Positions 11,010 through 25,144 of a stretch of 64,000 bases of DNA are shown here, in pieces (positions within the stretch are counted from its first letter, which is position 1; every line of letters starts with the position of its first letter). Where the stretch lies: assembly GCA_028023455.1 (NCBI GenBank), contig JAQFVV010012396.1, positions 21,884,750 through 21,948,749 on the forward strand, given 5' to 3'. Under the pieces are notes generated by a model, which ran no database searches, was not told the DNA's origin, and worked only from the letters and a program-made list of their open reading frames with translations. Source of the DNA: Epiperipatus broadwayi. Taxonomy: Eukaryota; Onychophora; Udeonychophora; Euonychophora; Peripatidae. Made by a program: the position numbers and the translations under genes.

Positions 11010-11802
11010 TACACATTTTTTATGCTACAGAAGAGTTGGCTCTTTTGATCAGGCTAATAAACTAGTGTTCACATAATGTATGGTATTTAATTTAATATAC
11101 TTCGGCTTGGCAGATGTGAAATTTATTAATCTTTTCTCATTTTGGTGTTTTGATCTATATTAAGATGGAGCCATGGTGAGTCCATCCCATCTTCCTCTTT
11201 AGGGTAGTGCAGTAGCTAAGACTGAGCTAAAGGCCAGATTATCATGTAAGCCCCCCACCTCTTTGAAACCAAATAAAGGTTCTCATTTAGCAGCATGATG
11301 ATTGGTCATTGGGTAAACCAGTGTTGGTCATGAATACCCTAAAATCTATTCTTCCATCCACAGAGCAACTTTACTATTATATTTTACTTGTGCATAGCAT
11401 ATTAGTAAAATCTTTATAGCCAACTCTACCTCCCTAATAGGCAGTCTTTGGCATTGAGCAGAAGCACTCTTAAAAACCTGTTCGATCTAAAGCTATCTGG
11501 GATGCTTTATACATCCATATTTAATATATAAATTTGTCATAATCAGATATATTATTAAGCTTCACTCCAGACTTGGTTTGATTACATGTATAATAGCCAC
11601 TCGAATTGATTATGAAATGGCATAACGAATAAGTGGAATGTAGTGATTTATTATGTAGCATAATATTTAGCTCCATTAAATAATAGCCACAAATTTTGTT
11701 TTACCAAAGTATTAATTATTGTTTGTACAATTGCCTAGATTAATGCTGCTTAGTCAGTAAATAAAAATGCCTGCATGCATTATCCAATGCTAAATAATAA
11801 GT

Positions 11803-11810
<8 letters not shown>
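11010..11810. other. Spacer with mildly higher GC, no recognised gene
   Basis: 11130-11480 is less AT-rich than its surroundings (for example AGCCCCCCACCTC) but gives no long frame or family match by eye. It may be an unrecognised old repeat. Confidence 0.4.

Positions 11811-11889
<79 letters not shown>
11811..11889. repeat. (AT)n microsatellite, ~79 bp
   Basis: Uninterrupted AT dinucleotide run. Confidence 0.95.
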
Positions 11890-11892
<3 letters not shown>

Positions 11893-12374
11893 GTCAATAA
11901 ATATATTACTAATTCATCATATATCAGTTTCTGTCTCATTATTAAAACAATCCAATTCATTAATTGATTATAACTATTCATTAGTAAAGCCTCTTTTAAT
12001 TAAATATATTAGATTTTATCATGGGAACATCTCTAGTGTTAAGTTTGTTAATATATAGGTTTAAGTCCATGAGTCTCATTCTCTGCTCTGCTAGTGGGCC
12101 GGACCTAAGAATTAATTCTCATGTGCAATCATTGTTATGTTATCCATTAGGTGTTTGATCTGGGGTTTGGAGAGTGGCTTCAAATACAGGCTGGTCCTTG
12201 ACCTAAATTTCAGGCTTGACTGGGTTTGAAGTACATTTTGTTAGTTCCAGCTCGTGTTAGACGGAGAAACATGTTTTGACCAGTACAATACTTATATTTG
12301 AATATTATATATTTGGCCTGTATTCTACTCATCTTTCTTTTGTGTATTTAAATAGACATAATAAGATCTTATAT
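11890..12374. other. Spacer with a B-box-like motif
   Basis: GGTTTAAGTCC near 12058 resembles a pol III B box, and 12070-12260 has higher GC with repeat-like texture. This may be an unrecognised SINE tail, but no second copy was found in the window. Confidence 0.3.
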
Positions 12375-12695
12375 GTGAGGGGTCAGGACTTAAAAATCAA
12401 CATGGATATGACAATAATATTGGCATCAATGAGGGTTTTCGGTGTTCCATCATCGGATTTTCACTAATATAAATGAATAAAGAGTTGAAGGGTGGAGAAG
12501 ATTGAAGCTTGTCCATTAAAGTTTGAAGATTTGCTATCTTAATATTAAACTTAGCACTGATTGTATTTATGTGTGGGTGATGGTGATCTAGACAAACTGA
12601 TGAGTTCTGGTTCAGCACGACATACTTTTTCACATGTTTGTGATCAGGTGTATTAGTTGTATAAGATAAAGTGCATAGCTGTAGTGACCTTCTAA
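12375..12695 (+). repeat. Family B hammerhead repeat, copy B2
   Basis: Begins with GAGGGGTCAGGACTTAAAA, which matches the minus-strand start of the 48.8-49.2 kb copy, and continues through ATCAACATGG.TATGACAATAATATTGG, GTTCCATCATCGG and the hammerhead segment to TTGTATAAGATAAAGTGCATAGC. It ends just before the B-box position. This is the most complete 5' half of the family. Confidence 0.8.
12575..12640 (+). ncRNA. Hammerhead ribozyme, family B copy B2 (dead core)
   Basis: CTGATGA (12597-12603) is followed by GTTCTGGTTCAGCAC. This copy retains G at the first and C at the last stem II position, which shows the ancestral closing G-C pair. GAAA has become GACA, and the cleavage side is partly deleted, so it cannot be active. 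Confidence 0.6.
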
Positions 12696-12699
12696 ATAT

Positions 12700-15600
12700 A
12701 TATATAATATTACATTTAATGTTTTCATGGTTATATGATGTAAATAAAATTTGTGGATCAACACGTGTATTATTTTATATTACATTTGAAAAGTTAACAA
12801 TGATAAATAATGGATACTATTTCATCAAAACATTGAAAAGTAATCCAAAATAATACATTGTTTAACCAAAAACTATTATATATATATATATTATAATGGT
12901 ATTTAATGTAGTCAAAATAATAGTTATAATTAGATCTTCTAAAAAACTTTATTAGCTTGTCAATACCATAAATACTGTTAGTTAGTTATATTGTTGTCGT
13001 TAAAGTTACAAATAATGTTCTACAAGTGATATGAAATTATTGATAATATTTTCTTATAAAGCTAATTATTAAACTTATGCAAATATCTACCCAGATGTAT
13101 TTTACATCATTTTTAAAATACTTGTAACAATTTTTTTATTATTCACATTTAATTATAAACACTCAAACATGCTAATTTAAATTTAAAATAAATTAGCCAT
13201 AAAATAAATGCTACAGCACTAATAATAAATTATTTAAAATAGAATTAGTATAATAGTAATTTTATTATTGATATGCACGTTTAAAAATTATACTGAATAA
13301 TAATAGAATGTTTTAACATAATATTTAAATGTGTGTGTGTCCATGAGTGATTTTAATAATTGAATGCTTGTTAACTTTAAATTACTAAACAAATTTATTA
13401 TTATACTGATAATAAAATATTAAATCTAATGAGAATTTAAAATTAAATAGAGTAAGATTGTTTAATTTGTATTATACAATAGAGATATTTGTTTATAAAA
13501 TAATATGTATTTTAATTTTATTAATTCATGTAATATAGTGCTTAATATATATTATATTATTTCATAATAGTAACATGTTTTTTTTATAATGCTATAAAAT
13601 ATTAAAAGTTTCAAATGTCACCTGCTGACTTATAATTTGCTAGCAACTACGGTAAAACTTTTCCATAAGTAAAAAAGGAGAGAATTTTGAATGAACATGA
13701 TGATATCATTGATCATATGATACAAATCTATAAATAAAACTGTGTTAGGAGTTGTTTAGCATTTCTTATTCATTGGTTGTAATACTCTATGTTGTGCTAA
13801 ATTTAAAATTAGCTATATTGACATCTTGCTATATCATGACAATGAAATAGGAAAACCTAATAACATTTATTTTAATGACAAATGTTCCTTAAAACTGTCC
13901 TGAATGAACTAAACATCTAATTTTGAGTATCATTTTGTAACGCACTTTTAAATTAAACAATAAAACTTAAATTTAGATTGGAACTCTTAAAATTATAAGG
14001 GAAAACTCCTGTTATTCACTTATCTTATCTCCAAAAAGATTGCTTGATCAAGTTTCCTGAATCAACACCAATGTATTGAACAGTTATTTATTAAATATGA
14101 ATTTTAACTATTGAATTAATTTGTTTTTGCACAAATAAACATGTTTAATTTGGATAATTGTTATTAAAAAATTAAACGTTAACTAAAACCTATAATTTAT
14201 CAATGCCACTCTTCAGAAAATGACTTATTATGACTTTAGAATAATTTAAATTTGTCCAAATTGGATAATACTATAAAGGGTCCAACATACTTATCAATTA
14301 CTTATTATATGGATTAAATTGTGTCTTCATATCCATTAGCATTTTACAATCAAAAAGTCAAAAGATTTACAACTTTCAAATGTTTTGAAAAAATTTGCCA
14401 AAATTAATATTTTAATTTTTTTAAAAACTTTGAATTTATTTTAAACTATAAAAAATATATATTATATTTTTCAAATGTGTTTAAATATTATAATATTTAT
14501 ATTTACCTCAGTCAGTAAAAGTTATGAGAAGAAAATATAATAAAATGAATATAAACAATATATTAAGTTTATGTATAATATTTAATTTAAGTGTTGTGTT
14601 ATTGATTCTTTATATTTTAGAGATCAGTTATAAACGTTTGAAGATAATAACTATTTATGGTTAAGTCACAATAATTGGCATTTACGTTTTATTGGTCTGT
14701 TGCTTTAATCTGATATTTATCTAATTGAAGGCTATCTAAACATTTATTTGAGATATTTATCCATGTAGATACTCTCAAAATTTTATAAAAATTCTATTGT
14801 ATATTTAATTATACTTTTGGCATTGATATTAATAAAAATATTATTGTTCCGTTGAGTAAAGCTTCTGATATTTTATATTCTAGTTTTATTCATATGGTGA
14901 GATTATAAAGTATCTTATAGAATGTTACCAGTATTTTTTGGGATCAGATTAATTAAAAGCATACTTTATAAATAATATAAGTTGGGTTAATATTTAGCTC
15001 ATTTATAAAGTAGCTAAGTTTGTAAGTCAGATATTTACAGGAAACTGATCTTATTATTTAATTAAAGATGCAATAAAATATTTTTATCTTATTGTTTATT
15101 TATAATTAACTCTTTTAATTTGTGTTTAACAACTTTCTTCAACAGTGTTTTGTTTTACATCACTTTGAGATACAGTACACCTTAAGCTAGTAATTGAATA
15201 ATAAACCATTTTTGAAATTAAAACATTATAGAAATGTTGATGATCATTGCAGAGAACATGTTACTGTTATTGTATTCATTTAATAATTTTTATTGTTTTT
15301 ATTGTTAAGAAATTAAATATATTTTATTAATTATCTATTCTCTGTCATTAATCAATTAATCTCACCATCTACAAATTTTATATGATCACATGATTCATAA
15401 GAAAAGTTGTTTATCATTTTATGCATGTACACTATCTTTATCTTAATATTTAATTTACAAGATAAGAATTAAATATAACAAAATGTCCTTTGCTATTTAA
15501 TCATATCAATATAATAATTTATAAGGTTAAAGACTTAAAATTGTATGAATAGTATTTAATATACTTAAATAGTAGAACCCTGAGAAAATTTCTAATCAAA

Positions 15601-16330
15601 TTTATATAATATGGCACCTTAGAACCAATTTGCTAGCCAAACATATACATATGTTATATTTTTCCTCATAAAGTAATGATCCAAGTGCTTTTAAAAAATT
15701 AAGCATGAGAACAACTGATCAGTGGTTGCAGCAGAAGTAGTTAATCACAACCATCAGCATTGAATCTTCATTTATAATGTTATAATCTGGCACTGTAAGT
15801 GCATGGCTTGAATATATTTGTCTTGAAAAAATGTGTAATATAAAAGTATCCTAGTTATAATTTAATTTATAATATATGAGTAAATTGATTATAAAAATTA
15901 GAAAATTATTATATGCATTTTTTTTAATTTGGTTAAAATTTTGATGTGACATATGATTGTGATGATAATAATTTTTTTTTAATCCTTATATTATTTAAAT
16001 AATAAATGTTATATATTAATATTATTTTGGCACTTCAATAGTTTTAATACAAGGTGTTTAATGTGAATATATTTTAAAAGATATAACATTCCAAACTAGT
16101 AATGATACTGATTATTAATGCATTATATGTAATGATATTTTTCTTTAAGATGGCCAAAAGAGAATATGGATACCAAGAAGTAGATGTTTATGTAATATTC
16201 ATATTAATATTTAAAGAAAGTTAGTGTTTATTTACTCATATACTTTATAAAATTTTACTATTATATGCTTACATATGTATCTTATTTAGAAGATAAGTTC
16301 TTACTAAGATTTATCTTTAAGTATAGATAA
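12700..16330. other. Long AT-rich spacer
   Basis: About 3.6 kb of very AT-rich sequence. Stops are dense in all frames, and I recognise no coding, tRNA-like or repeat family signal. Oligo-A/T runs are frequent. Confidence 0.55.
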
Positions 16331-16335
16331 TACTA

Positions 16336-18760
16336 ATGATAATCTTTCAGGCAAACCTGATAGTGTTGCAGACCAAAGTTTTACACAATGCATGGTATAG
16401 ATGTTTAACTATTCAAATGGTAAGTTGGAAGTATCAAAAGCTGATTTTTATGAGTTCACAGCTGACTCAGATGATAAATACAATGCATCCAAAGCTAATT
16501 TTGATGAGTATAAAGCTAATTTGGATGCTAAATTCAATTCATTCAAAGCTAATTTTGATAAGTTTAAAGTTGACTTCAATGAACTCAAAACTTATATATT
16601 ACTAAATATAAAAAACCAAAGCTGATTTTAAAAAAAATTGTAATCAGTTAGAAGAATTCAAGACAAACTGCGAACAACCTAGAATAGACTCAAATATTAG
16701 ATTTAATAAGCTAAAGAAAAAATTTGATAAATCTATTCCAGAATAGAAAGATCAATTAAAATCTGTAAATAATTATATTGGATAAAATACAATATAAGTT
16801 TAATAAGAATTTTAATGAATTTAAAATATTGAGTGTAAATTTAATGAGATAAAAACTGTTAATAAAATTTAAATGAAAAATAATAAGATATTAAAATAAT
16901 TTTAAAATAAGAAATAATAAAACATGTTTGATGACATAAAATGAGCAATATGAGAATACAAGACCAGAGTCTAAGATAGAATTAAAGAAAATTTAAAAAT
17001 CTCAAATGAAAAGGCAAATAAAAAGTGATTACAAAAAGATATAAAAAAATAACCTGAAAATGTTAAAACTAGCCTTAATAGATATATGAAAGTAATTAAA
17101 ACCTATCAGAAGAATTTGAGAGTTTTAACAAAAGAAATGGAAAGTAAACAACAATACTACTTAATATGAACAGAAGAAATATATAGATAAAGTAGTGGAA
17201 GAAATAATATGAATGATGAAAACTAAAAAAATGAACAAATTCTAAATTTTTCATACTCAAGATAGATAGAGTAAACATACATATTAAAAGTAATTGGAAC
17301 AATGATAGAGATAAATATGTATCTGATACTTTGAACATGAATGTTAATAAAATTTATCCTAGCTATCATAAGGATGAACATATAACACTTGATGAGAAAA
17401 ACTAAAATTGTTTTGAACTTATATTGGAACTTGAGAATTATATCCCCCAAATACTGTAGTTTTGAGATATATCCAGATTAAAATATTCCATGGAGTATAT
17501 CACACAAATCCTACTGAATATTTACTCAGATTAGATTAATTATTTCAATTAAGTCATTTAAATGAAGAGGAAAATCCAGCTATTGTCAGCAACCATTTAT
17601 ATGTATGAGCAAAAGATTGATGGCACTTCCTTTTTGATAAACCTAAGACATGTGGAAAATTGAAACATCTTATCATGTACAGCACCTGAAGTGAAAACCA
17701 GGGAAAAGAATATCAGCTATCAAGTTTCCACAAAAAATGTAACCATAGTAGTGGAAGTTTCACTCAATTTTTCAGAAAATAGTGTGTGAAATTAAAGACT
17801 TTAACCATATTTCCTTTCTCTAAACATCAAATATTAAGAATTATCAAATACAATATGCCTAGGTATACCCAGAAAATTCTAATTGGTACTAATAGGTATA
17901 TCATAAAGAAAATATTTGAAATATTAAACACTTTAGAAATGAGTAAAAGAACTTCTGAAAATAAATATAAATGTAATAGGGAATCCTCTAATTACTACCC
18001 CATATTTAATGTAAACTTATCTGAAATGAGAAACACATCTTAAAATAAAATATATAATAGTAGAAATATTAATATAAGTAGATGAAATCCTTATAATAAT
18101 GCTAACATAATATTAGTAAAATGAAAGAATCAGTTAAAAGTACTTGTCAAACAAAAAAATATCCTGTAAATAAATTCTAAATAGCTTCTGTGAAAGTATT
18201 GGAGGCTAAGACAAAAATATATGCATTAAACTGATAGGGACCTCATTGAAAAGTTTCTCACTGCAGAGAACAATTGCTAATTTGGAAATGAACAATCTCA
18301 TTTTACAACTCGTTAATATAGACATTAATGTAGAAGACTTTGAGCCTAAGTTACCAATCTGAACAATTAACTAATAATAATTGTCTTAAAATATAGGTAC
18401 TATTGAAGGAATGATAGTTAAAATCTACTGTCAGCTAAGTAAGGTAGTAAATTCATACAAATGGCATTATTTATAGAAGACTGTTAATATTATTATTAAT
18501 CATTTAATATCATATTGGTTAAATTATTATTAATATACAAAAAATAAGATTGCTATATTCACATAGATGATTATCAGCACCAATGGCAATTGCCAAGAAA
18601 TGTTCATCCTAAAGTGCATGTATCCTGCAAAGTGAATGGTCAGTTTTAATTATAGTAGAAAGAGCAATGTTTCAAGCATTATGATTAGATGTTACATCTA
18701 TTAAAGAATATTATTAAAATGTTTATGATAATTGGACTATATTAAATATATTAAAAACTG
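16336..18760 (+). pseudogene. Decayed LTR-retrotransposon gag(-protease) region
   Basis: An N-terminal segment (about 16401-16625) encodes heptad-like repeats of the form KANFDEY / KANLDAK / KANFDKF / KVDFNEL, a coiled coil that continues through stops to about 17100. Near 17490-17680 a broken frame reads NPTEYLLRLD, FQLSHLNEEENPAIVSNHLY and AKD-WHFLFDKPKT. This has the layout of the retrotransposon gag core (central A-x-x-W-W, then a short D/K-P-x-T-W tail), with the first W of the usual WW pair replaced by a stop. Downstream to about 18760 the frame fragments, with a weak protease-like VSCKVNGQF. No LTRs were identified. Gag would form the particle that packages element RNA. The Ty3/gypsy-type assignment is moderate. 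Confidence 0.5.
16446..16590 (+). repeat. 21-bp periodic coding repeat (heptads)
   Basis: Units of the form AAAGCTAATTTTGATGAGTA recur with 21-bp spacing and one longer spacer, encoding KANFDxx heptads. The reading frame is preserved across the repeats, which indicates past selection for a coiled coil rather than simple-sequence drift. Confidence 0.6.
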
Positions 18761-18769
18761 GCAATATAC

Positions 18770-19690
18770 TTTTTTTAGGAAAGGAAAGTGATCTTTTATT
18801 AGATTTATTATAGAATCTTGATTTGTATTGAAATTATTTTTTTAACTGGAACATAAATAATAAAGTTAATTGATACACGAGATATTTTTAAAGTAATGTT
18901 ATTTTTTATATATATTTAAAACAGAAGCAGTCAATATTTTATAATTTAAGTGTCAATAGTTTATATATGAGTTCAAAATGCACCACATAACTATTTCACT
19001 TTTGTATAAAAGACAGCATGCTTTAGATAAATATTTAAAATTTAAATATTTTTTTACTTTAGTGAAACTTTTGATAGTCTTTTAATGTTTGGAATTTAAC
19101 AGAGTATTTTTCAAATTTAAATCAGTTGATCATTATTTAATTTTTTTAGAAAATTGATTAAGATAATTTTTATAAAGAACAAAACTTGCAATAAACAAAC
19201 ATTTATAAAATCAAAGTTAATAATAATTGCATACACATTCTTGGTTAGTTACAGAATAAGTGTAGAATAAATGCCCCCCCCCCCCTAAATTGGCTCATTG
19301 AACTTGAATTTTTTTTACAACATTTTTTCGAGTACTATTAAAAATTGTTTTTAATTATAAGATATAGTTTTACTTTTTATTTTTATAATAAAGGTCTAAT
19401 GTCCAAAATTTATTCCACCAATGTGTTACAGATTGACCATCCCTGTTTTAAAATAGACTTTGTGTTGATAACATAAAATAAATACTGCTGTAGACAGATC
19501 GTATCAAACACATATTATTATCATTACTCGGACTTTATATTAATGATAATGCAGTCAAATTTATTTTGTAATATTACTTTAAAAAAAAAATTGAGTTTTA
19601 TTTACAATTAAAATTAATGATTGTATAATAAATTATTAAATATTAAAATGATCAGACAATAATTAAAAAGAAATAATGAGGGAAAGAAAT
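18770..19690. other. AT-rich spacer
   Basis: No gene seen. Contains a C10 homopolymer near 19274. Confidence 0.5.
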
Positions 19691-19694
19691 TAAA

Positions 19695-20299
19695 ATACAT
19701 CTATACAAAATGGATTGAAACAATTAAAATCCATATTACTGAGCAATGGTCTGATGTTACTTTTTCATCTCCACTGCAAGTTTCTACTGATTTAAGTAAG
19801 AAGGTCAGTGGGTCTGTTGTTTCTATTCTGACTGACATTACTCATTCTTCACTTGACTCATCTCATACAGTTCAAAATGAGGATATGTTATTGAAGGAGA
19901 ATGGGTTTAACATTCAGTCTACTCTTGGTTGTTCATCTTTGCAAGATCAAGTACTTATAACTGATATTAGTTCTTCTAACAATAAAAGGAAGAGTTATGA
20001 TTCTTCAGAGTCACAACTTGAAAATAATTTTTTCTAATCCTGATTCTGATACTGCACCCTCTGTCTTGAAAACTAATTTGATCAGACGTTCAAAGAGTTT
20101 TAGGAAAAAGGACATTAAAAAAAGTAAATGGTCAGGAGATAAAAGTTTTCAGCAGTTAGATCGTTCGCTGTCACTTTCTCCTCAAAATGATTCTTTTTTT
20201 AGTTTAAATAATGGTCCTTCATCTCTAATATCTCATACTTCTGATCTCAATTCACAAATTAATCTTATACCTGAATTCTTCACAGATGATTTGCATTAA
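19695..20299 (+). pseudogene. LINE copy 2 ORF1 C-terminal part
   Basis: A Ser-rich frame begins near 19700 (KWIETIKIHITEQWSDVTF) and continues, after a frameshift near 20000, in the frame 19997-20299, which ends at TAA. The second part is rich in Ser/Asp/Lys (RRSKSFRKKDIKKSKWSG). I recognise no RNA-binding domain. Position directly before the endonuclease makes it ORF1 by context. Its 5' end is missing. Confidence 0.5.
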
Positions 20300-20304
20300 T
20301 ATTT

Positions 20305-21090
<786 letters not shown>

Positions 21091-21129
21091 TAGTTCTCTT
21101 ACAATAAGCCTCTTAAATAAATTAACAAC

Positions 21130-23379
21130 TCCTGCTTCAATTTTTTCAGAGGCATATATTCTTTTTAGAAAAAGTGGATATTCTTTCATTACATGCCATA
21201 TTGGCATGGTCTTCTTTTGTTGGTATTCTCAGTTCTATTATTAATTCTTATACTAAAAAGACAAAAGGTCCAAAGTTTTTACTTAAGCAATTGGATGATA
21301 TTTCATCCAAACTTTCTAATCTTTCTTCTTTTGATTCTACCATAGAAAATATTATGCAACTTAAAGTGCAGTATCATGATATACAAAAATCTTTTGCTCA
21401 TTATGTGGCTATTAAACGGTCTAAAATTTTTCTTCAAAATCATCATATCTGGACACGAAGTTATATTAGGTGGGCTTTAGGTGCTTATTCTAGACCTACT
21501 CCATTAATGATGACACAGGAAATAAAGTATGTTCTGGCCTTATTATGTTGCTTGAACTATGTAATCATTTTAAAAATAAGCTTCAAATGTTGCCTTTGAA
21601 AATTGGTAACATCTGGAATGAATCTGAGCTTGATTCTAGTCATAATATAACTGAAACTATGATTATTCAAAAATTAAATTTTTTTCCAGACAATGTACAT
21701 CCTGGGATTCATGGTATTCCCAGGTTTGTTCTTCTTTATCTTTCATTTTTTACAGCTCCAATAGTTCATAATATGGTTGATATTCTATCTAATGATTTTG
21801 TGAATATTCCTGATCTCTATCCAGTGGCGATGGTCCCTTTTCTTAAGAAAAAATTAACTCCTTCTCCATTATCTAATGTTCATCCTATTTTTATGACATC
21901 TCTTTTAATAAAGACTATTGAATCTATTGTTAAAGATCATATACAAAATAATATTTATCTTCATTTATCAAAATTTCAATTTGCAAAAAAAAAAAAGGTC
22001 ATTCAACAACTGAAGCTGTTCAGCTTTTTCTTCTTCTTATTGAGTATATTAGGCATCATAATAAATCAAAACCTGTGGTCATTCAACTGGACTTCACATA
22101 AGCCTTTGATTGTGTTCTGCCTTCTGTTTTGTTTCAGACTCTTCGAGATTATCAGGTTCCTACTCCATATGTCCGTATTATAGCCAATCTTCTACTTAAC
22201 AGATTCATCTTTACTTCATTGGATGGTAAACTTGCAGATGATTTTTGTCCACATCTCTCAGTGCCACAGGGATCTCCTCTTGCCACATTATGTTTTATTA
22301 CATATTTAAATCTGTTACTTTTACAGATAGAATCTAAACTGCCTGGTATCTATGTTCCTTCTCTTAAACAGACTATTCATCATATTTCTTATGTTGATGA
22401 TGTCTCAGTCTTTTTTCCTGATAAATCTTTTCTTCCAGCTTTGTTGCAAATATTGGACTTTTTTTCTAATACTTTTAATCTTCATATTAATGTTACAAAA
22501 TCCGCAATGTGGAAAATTAAATCTGGTTTGTCAATTATTTCAACTTTCACAGCCAAACCTCAGTCTTTCCTTGGCTTTCCAATAGTTTTATCTCATTCAG
22601 TAATTGCAAGGCAGATTCAAAATATTATTCTTGATAAAACAAAAAGGATAGTTGCATCGCTTGTCAATATAAACATTTCACTTATGGGTAAGGTTACACT
22701 CTTGAACTCTTTGGTCTTTTCAAGGCTTAGTTATTATTTACCAATTATTAGGCCAACGAAGCATTTTGAGAGGGCTATAAATTCACTTTGTTCAAAATTA
22801 TTTTGGAAAAACAAGGTCGTAGCCATCAGTATTGCTAAAATTCAAATGCCAAAGCTTTTAAATGGTCTAGGTTTGCACTCGGTCTCAACTCTATATCTCC
22901 AGAGATCTATATCTTTTCTTCATGTAACTTGTCTAAAGCTTGCTCAATTATCCCTTCCTTTGGTTATTGATCCTACAGATATGCCACCTCCATTTTCAAG
23001 CTATTGGATTGCTGATTTATGGAAGTCAGTTATCAAGTCAATACCCTCGGTTCAAGTTGCACTTGATGGGAAATTGACATTCTGGGATGTTTATAAATTA
23101 AAATTTCCACATTATACTTCTCTTTTGATTTCATTAGGTGTTTCAAATAAAGTTCTCTTGCATAAAATGAAACTTTTTTTCATTGAAGCAAGACATGTTG
23201 ATTTTGTATTTAAACTAAATTTAAATGTGCTCTCAACAAGTTATTTTTTAGTGACCAGCAGAGGCTTCATTAGGATTTTGTCTCAGTGTCAGTTTTGTAA
23301 ATTATATGATGAGACAATACTCCATATTTTCTGTATTTGTCCTGCTCTTAAGTCTATTAGGGACTTTATATTCTTGTGA
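21130..23379 (+). pseudogene. LINE copy 2 ORF2 reverse transcriptase
   Basis: Linker 21174-21599, fingers 21545-22000 (DLYPVAMVPFLKKK, KTIESIVKDHIQ) and palm/thumb in the long open frame 22129-23379 (416 aa). That frame contains PQGSPLATLCF (motif B), HHISYVDDVSVFFP (motif C), KPQSFLGFPIV, a long thumb and CQFCKLYDETILHIFCICPA, a CCHC-like knuckle near the end. Motif A (IQLDFT-AFD, near 22086-22115) has a stop. The poly-A run near 21984-21996 marks a frameshift. The long C-terminal frame suggests relatively recent inactivation. Confidence 0.88.
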
Positions 23380-23573
23380 ATGCCTCTCTGGATCTTAGGG
23401 ATGCTCTTTCTGTTTCTAATACTCTTAAGAAGGGATCATTTGCAGCAATAAGATTATCTATCTTTATAACATTTTCTTTATGGTTTGACGCATTGCAGGC
23501 TCATATCTTTGGTCATTCTCAGGACTCGGCTCTAAGTGTCTTTATTAAGCTTCTTGATCAAATCAAGCAGTGA
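23376..23573 (+). pseudogene. LINE copy 2 ORF2 C-terminal end
   Basis: The frame MNASLDLRDALS...FSLWFDALQAHIFGHS continues ORF2 after a frameshift at the stop at 23377-23379. The same region in copy 1 (8170-8441) reads as part of the same C-terminal segment, so the ATG is not a real start. Confidence 0.65.
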
Positions 23574-23794
23574 GACTCTCTGCTTTCACCTGTGAGTCTA
23601 CATGATGATACTTGGGTGAAAGTTTTATTTTTCTCTTAATCTTATTAAGATACCCTTTTTTCTGCATTGACCTTTTCAAGTTTCATTCTGAATACTATGT
23701 ACATTTTTGTAAAGTTTAACTGTATATTACTATGTTACTATGTATATTACTATGTTACTATGTTTAATAAATTTATTTTAAAACAACAATTCAT

Positions 23795-25054
23795 GTCAAT
23801 AAAAATGCAAGGTTAAAGAATCATATCTTATACAAAATTTATCTTGGGGCTATGAATTCGAAATTAGCCAGCTTTCCAATTAGTTGTTCCTGGCCAATAC
23901 AATGAAATGTTAAATTTATCACCTAGGAGAAAATAGAATTTTTTTACACTGCCTTGATAAGGACTCGTAAGAGTTGAAAGCACTTGGAAATATTATTTGT
24001 TATTATTTTATTTATTTATTTTAAACACTGTATTAACAATTGACATGAATTGTTATTTTATATTATACAAAAGTACTATTTATTTATTTAATCCAATTAA
24101 AAACAATAAAGCAGGAATACATAGGCAAGCATGAATAGTAGATGTCATTAAATAGTGAAATAATCGAATTATTAATTACATAAGGTTTTCTATGATGTTT
24201 AAGCACAGAAGCAGCAAGTTGAACTTCAACTTAGAAATCATTAACCTTCAAACCCATTATTCTATTACTGTACTTAATTCTAATCATAATTAATAATTAG
24301 AATGCATTCATTTTCGAATTAAATTTGATTTTGATTTTTTTTTTTTTTAAAAAAAAAATCACTAATAGTATTATTCTTTTTCAAATTACCACTACAATAT
24401 ATAACAAGAATCATTTTTTTATTTGCATTATAAGAATTTTTTTTCCAACCATTAGGTATTATCTTAATGGAATTTAATGTTTCATTTTAAAGTAGGCAAT
24501 AAATTTTCAATATGATGTTTCATTTAAATGCCCGCATTAATTTCACATTTTTCCTATCAATGAATGTTTTTTTTTTCATTCTCAGTATAAGAAATGAATT
24601 TGATGCTTGAAATATATTAAAATGTCATTTTTTTTCTTAAAAATTGTTATTGAATATTATTTTTAAATAATATATGTATTCCAGATGGTCAATGATAAGT
24701 TTGTACAATATACTGTTGAAATATATTTTTTAATAATAATAAAAAAAAGATTAATTATTATTTTTTAAAAAAATCAAATTGTTTTTTTTGTAATAAATCT
24801 TTTTTTTTTTTACCTATTATACTTAAATTTAAGATTTTCAAATATTTTTACTTATATCTTTAAAATATATTCAAACGTTTGCAGGGGTTAAAAAAATCTT
24901 TTGTAAATAATGGATAACAACGTCACGTGTTTAACATTATTATCAGCTGATACCTATAAAGTGCATTCTACAATTATATTTCATAGATCAAAGTAGGTTA
25001 ATATATATATAACATCTAATATCTGTATTTGGTGTAGAGTACTATATAAGTTTT
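23795..25054. other. AT-rich spacer with long A and T tracts
   Basis: Oligo-T/oligo-A runs (for example 24338-24358) dominate. No gene seen. Confidence 0.5.
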
Positions 25055-25059
25055 GTCAA

Positions 25060-25131
25060 GCGTGGGTGGCCTAGCGGTTAGCATAGCTGCCTTCCAAGCA
25101 ACTGGTCCAGGTTCGCTTCCCGGCCAACGCA
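25060..25131 (+). tRNA. tRNA-Gly(UCC)-like sequence, probably pseudogene or SINE head
   Basis: A 72-nt sequence with canonical spacing: acceptor GCGTGGG, D arm GGCCTAGCGGTTAGC (A box), anticodon loop CTTCCAA (anticodon TCC), T arm with GGTTCGCTTCC (B box) and CCAACGC-A. Each of three stems has one mismatch: acceptor G-A, outer anticodon-stem C-A, T-stem A-C. This argues against a functional gene. Flanks are GTCAA before and TTTGACATATG then A11 after. The same flanks surround the tRNA-like sequence at 40.74-40.83 kb, so it may be the head of a tiny tRNA-derived retroelement. Confidence 0.7.
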
Positions 25132-25144
25132 TTTGACATATGAA

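Noticed and set aside
25060-25131. Functional tRNA-Gly gene
   Set aside because: Three stems each contain a mismatch, and the flanks match a repeat-like scaffold; kept only as tRNA-like.
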